Assembly (NCBI RefSeq): GCF_002240355.1
Contig: NZ_CP016353.1
Location: 4,328,501 to 4,392,500, forward strand
Source of the DNA: Prauserella marina
GTDB lineage: Bacteria > Actinomycetota > Actinomycetes > Mycobacteriales > Pseudonocardiaceae
Reading direction: 5' to 3'
Length of the DNA: 64,000 nt
Within the stretch, counting starts at the first letter, position 1, and every line of letters starts with the position of its first letter. A program made the translations under genes and the position numbers. Below the pieces are notes generated by a model. It was not told the DNA's origin, did no database searches, and was given only the letters and a program-made list of their open reading frames with translations. This document shows positions 63,965 to 64,000 of this stretch, one piece after another.

Positions 63965-64000
63965 TCACCGTTCGTACGCCGCCAGCCAGGTCACGGCTTC
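63965..64000 (-). CDS. 3' end of a minus-strand gene, cut by the window edge
   Basis: Only 11 codons are visible (ending TWLAAYER before TGA at 63965-63967). Such endings occur in small winged-helix regulators, but no family can be named. The stem-loop downstream supports a real stop. Confidence 0.4.
   Translation of the reverse strand, partial: EAVTWLAAYER

Overview
The window is high-GC actinomycete chromosome (about 70% GC, many GTG starts, frequent ATGA or GTGA start/stop overlaps, AGGAGG-type ribosome sites). Genes for phosphatidylinositol mannoside synthesis (pgsA, patA, pimA), a RelA-type (p)ppGpp enzyme, SecD with a low-complexity insert, LexA-type SOS boxes of the mycobacterial form and an SsgB-like protein point to a morphologically complex mycolata-related actinomycete. 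A member of the Pseudonocardiaceae (Amycolatopsis, Prauserella or Saccharomonospora type) is the most likely source; this placement is inference.

From 1 to about 49 kb the gene order follows, from memory, the Mycobacterium tuberculosis Rv2559c to Rv2614c block: rarA, aspS, the Rv2578c-type radical SAM gene, an Rv2581c-type metallo-hydrolase, cyclophilin, rel, apt, secF, secD, yajC, ruvB, ruvA, ruvC, yebC, pdxT, pdxS, the nudix/pimA/patA/pgsA operon, HIT and thrS. Most of this runs on the minus strand. Small accessory modules are inserted in the core: an ene-reductase with a divergent MerR regulator (2.9-4.4 kb), a ThDP enzyme with IclR regulator and a convergent aldehyde dehydrogenase (10.6-14.7 kb), a YibE/F membrane protein (15.0-16.5 kb), a TetR regulator divergent from an imine-reductase-like enzyme (19.3-20.9 kb), an azlCD exporter with a divergent XRE-cupin regulator and a toxin-antitoxin pair lying between pdxT and pdxS (34.4-37.2 kb), an EF-G2 paralogue (38.5-40.7 kb), and a MarR regulator divergent from a YceI protein (45.0-46.2 kb).

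From 49 to 53 kb come a nitroreductase, a polyprenyl-phosphate sugar transferase, tRNA-Val(CAC), an SsgB-like gene and a tRNA cluster Gly(GCC)-Cys(GCA)-Val(GAC). Just after the last tRNA the character changes. From 53.05 to about 61 kb coding density is low and contains an IS30-type transposase remnant, a BASS-family transporter, a proline iminopeptidase, a MerR regulator and several unrecognised small genes. This looks like a decayed accessory region next to a tRNA. A secreted type-B carboxylesterase and a HemK-like methyltransferase close the window.

Regulation is unusually readable. Two SOS boxes precede the radical SAM gene and ruvCAB. Inverted repeats lie in four divergent regulator/target gaps (MerR, TetR, XRE-cupin, MarR). 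Clear stem-loops mark the ends of the ppiB, aldehyde dehydrogenase, apt, pdxS, toxin and tRNA units. No complete new multi-gene system is evident; the strongest unexplained signals are the SOS-linked radical SAM gene, a 90-base hairpin of about 36 pairs in front of the ThDP enzyme gene, and the paired operators of the TetR and MarR modules.
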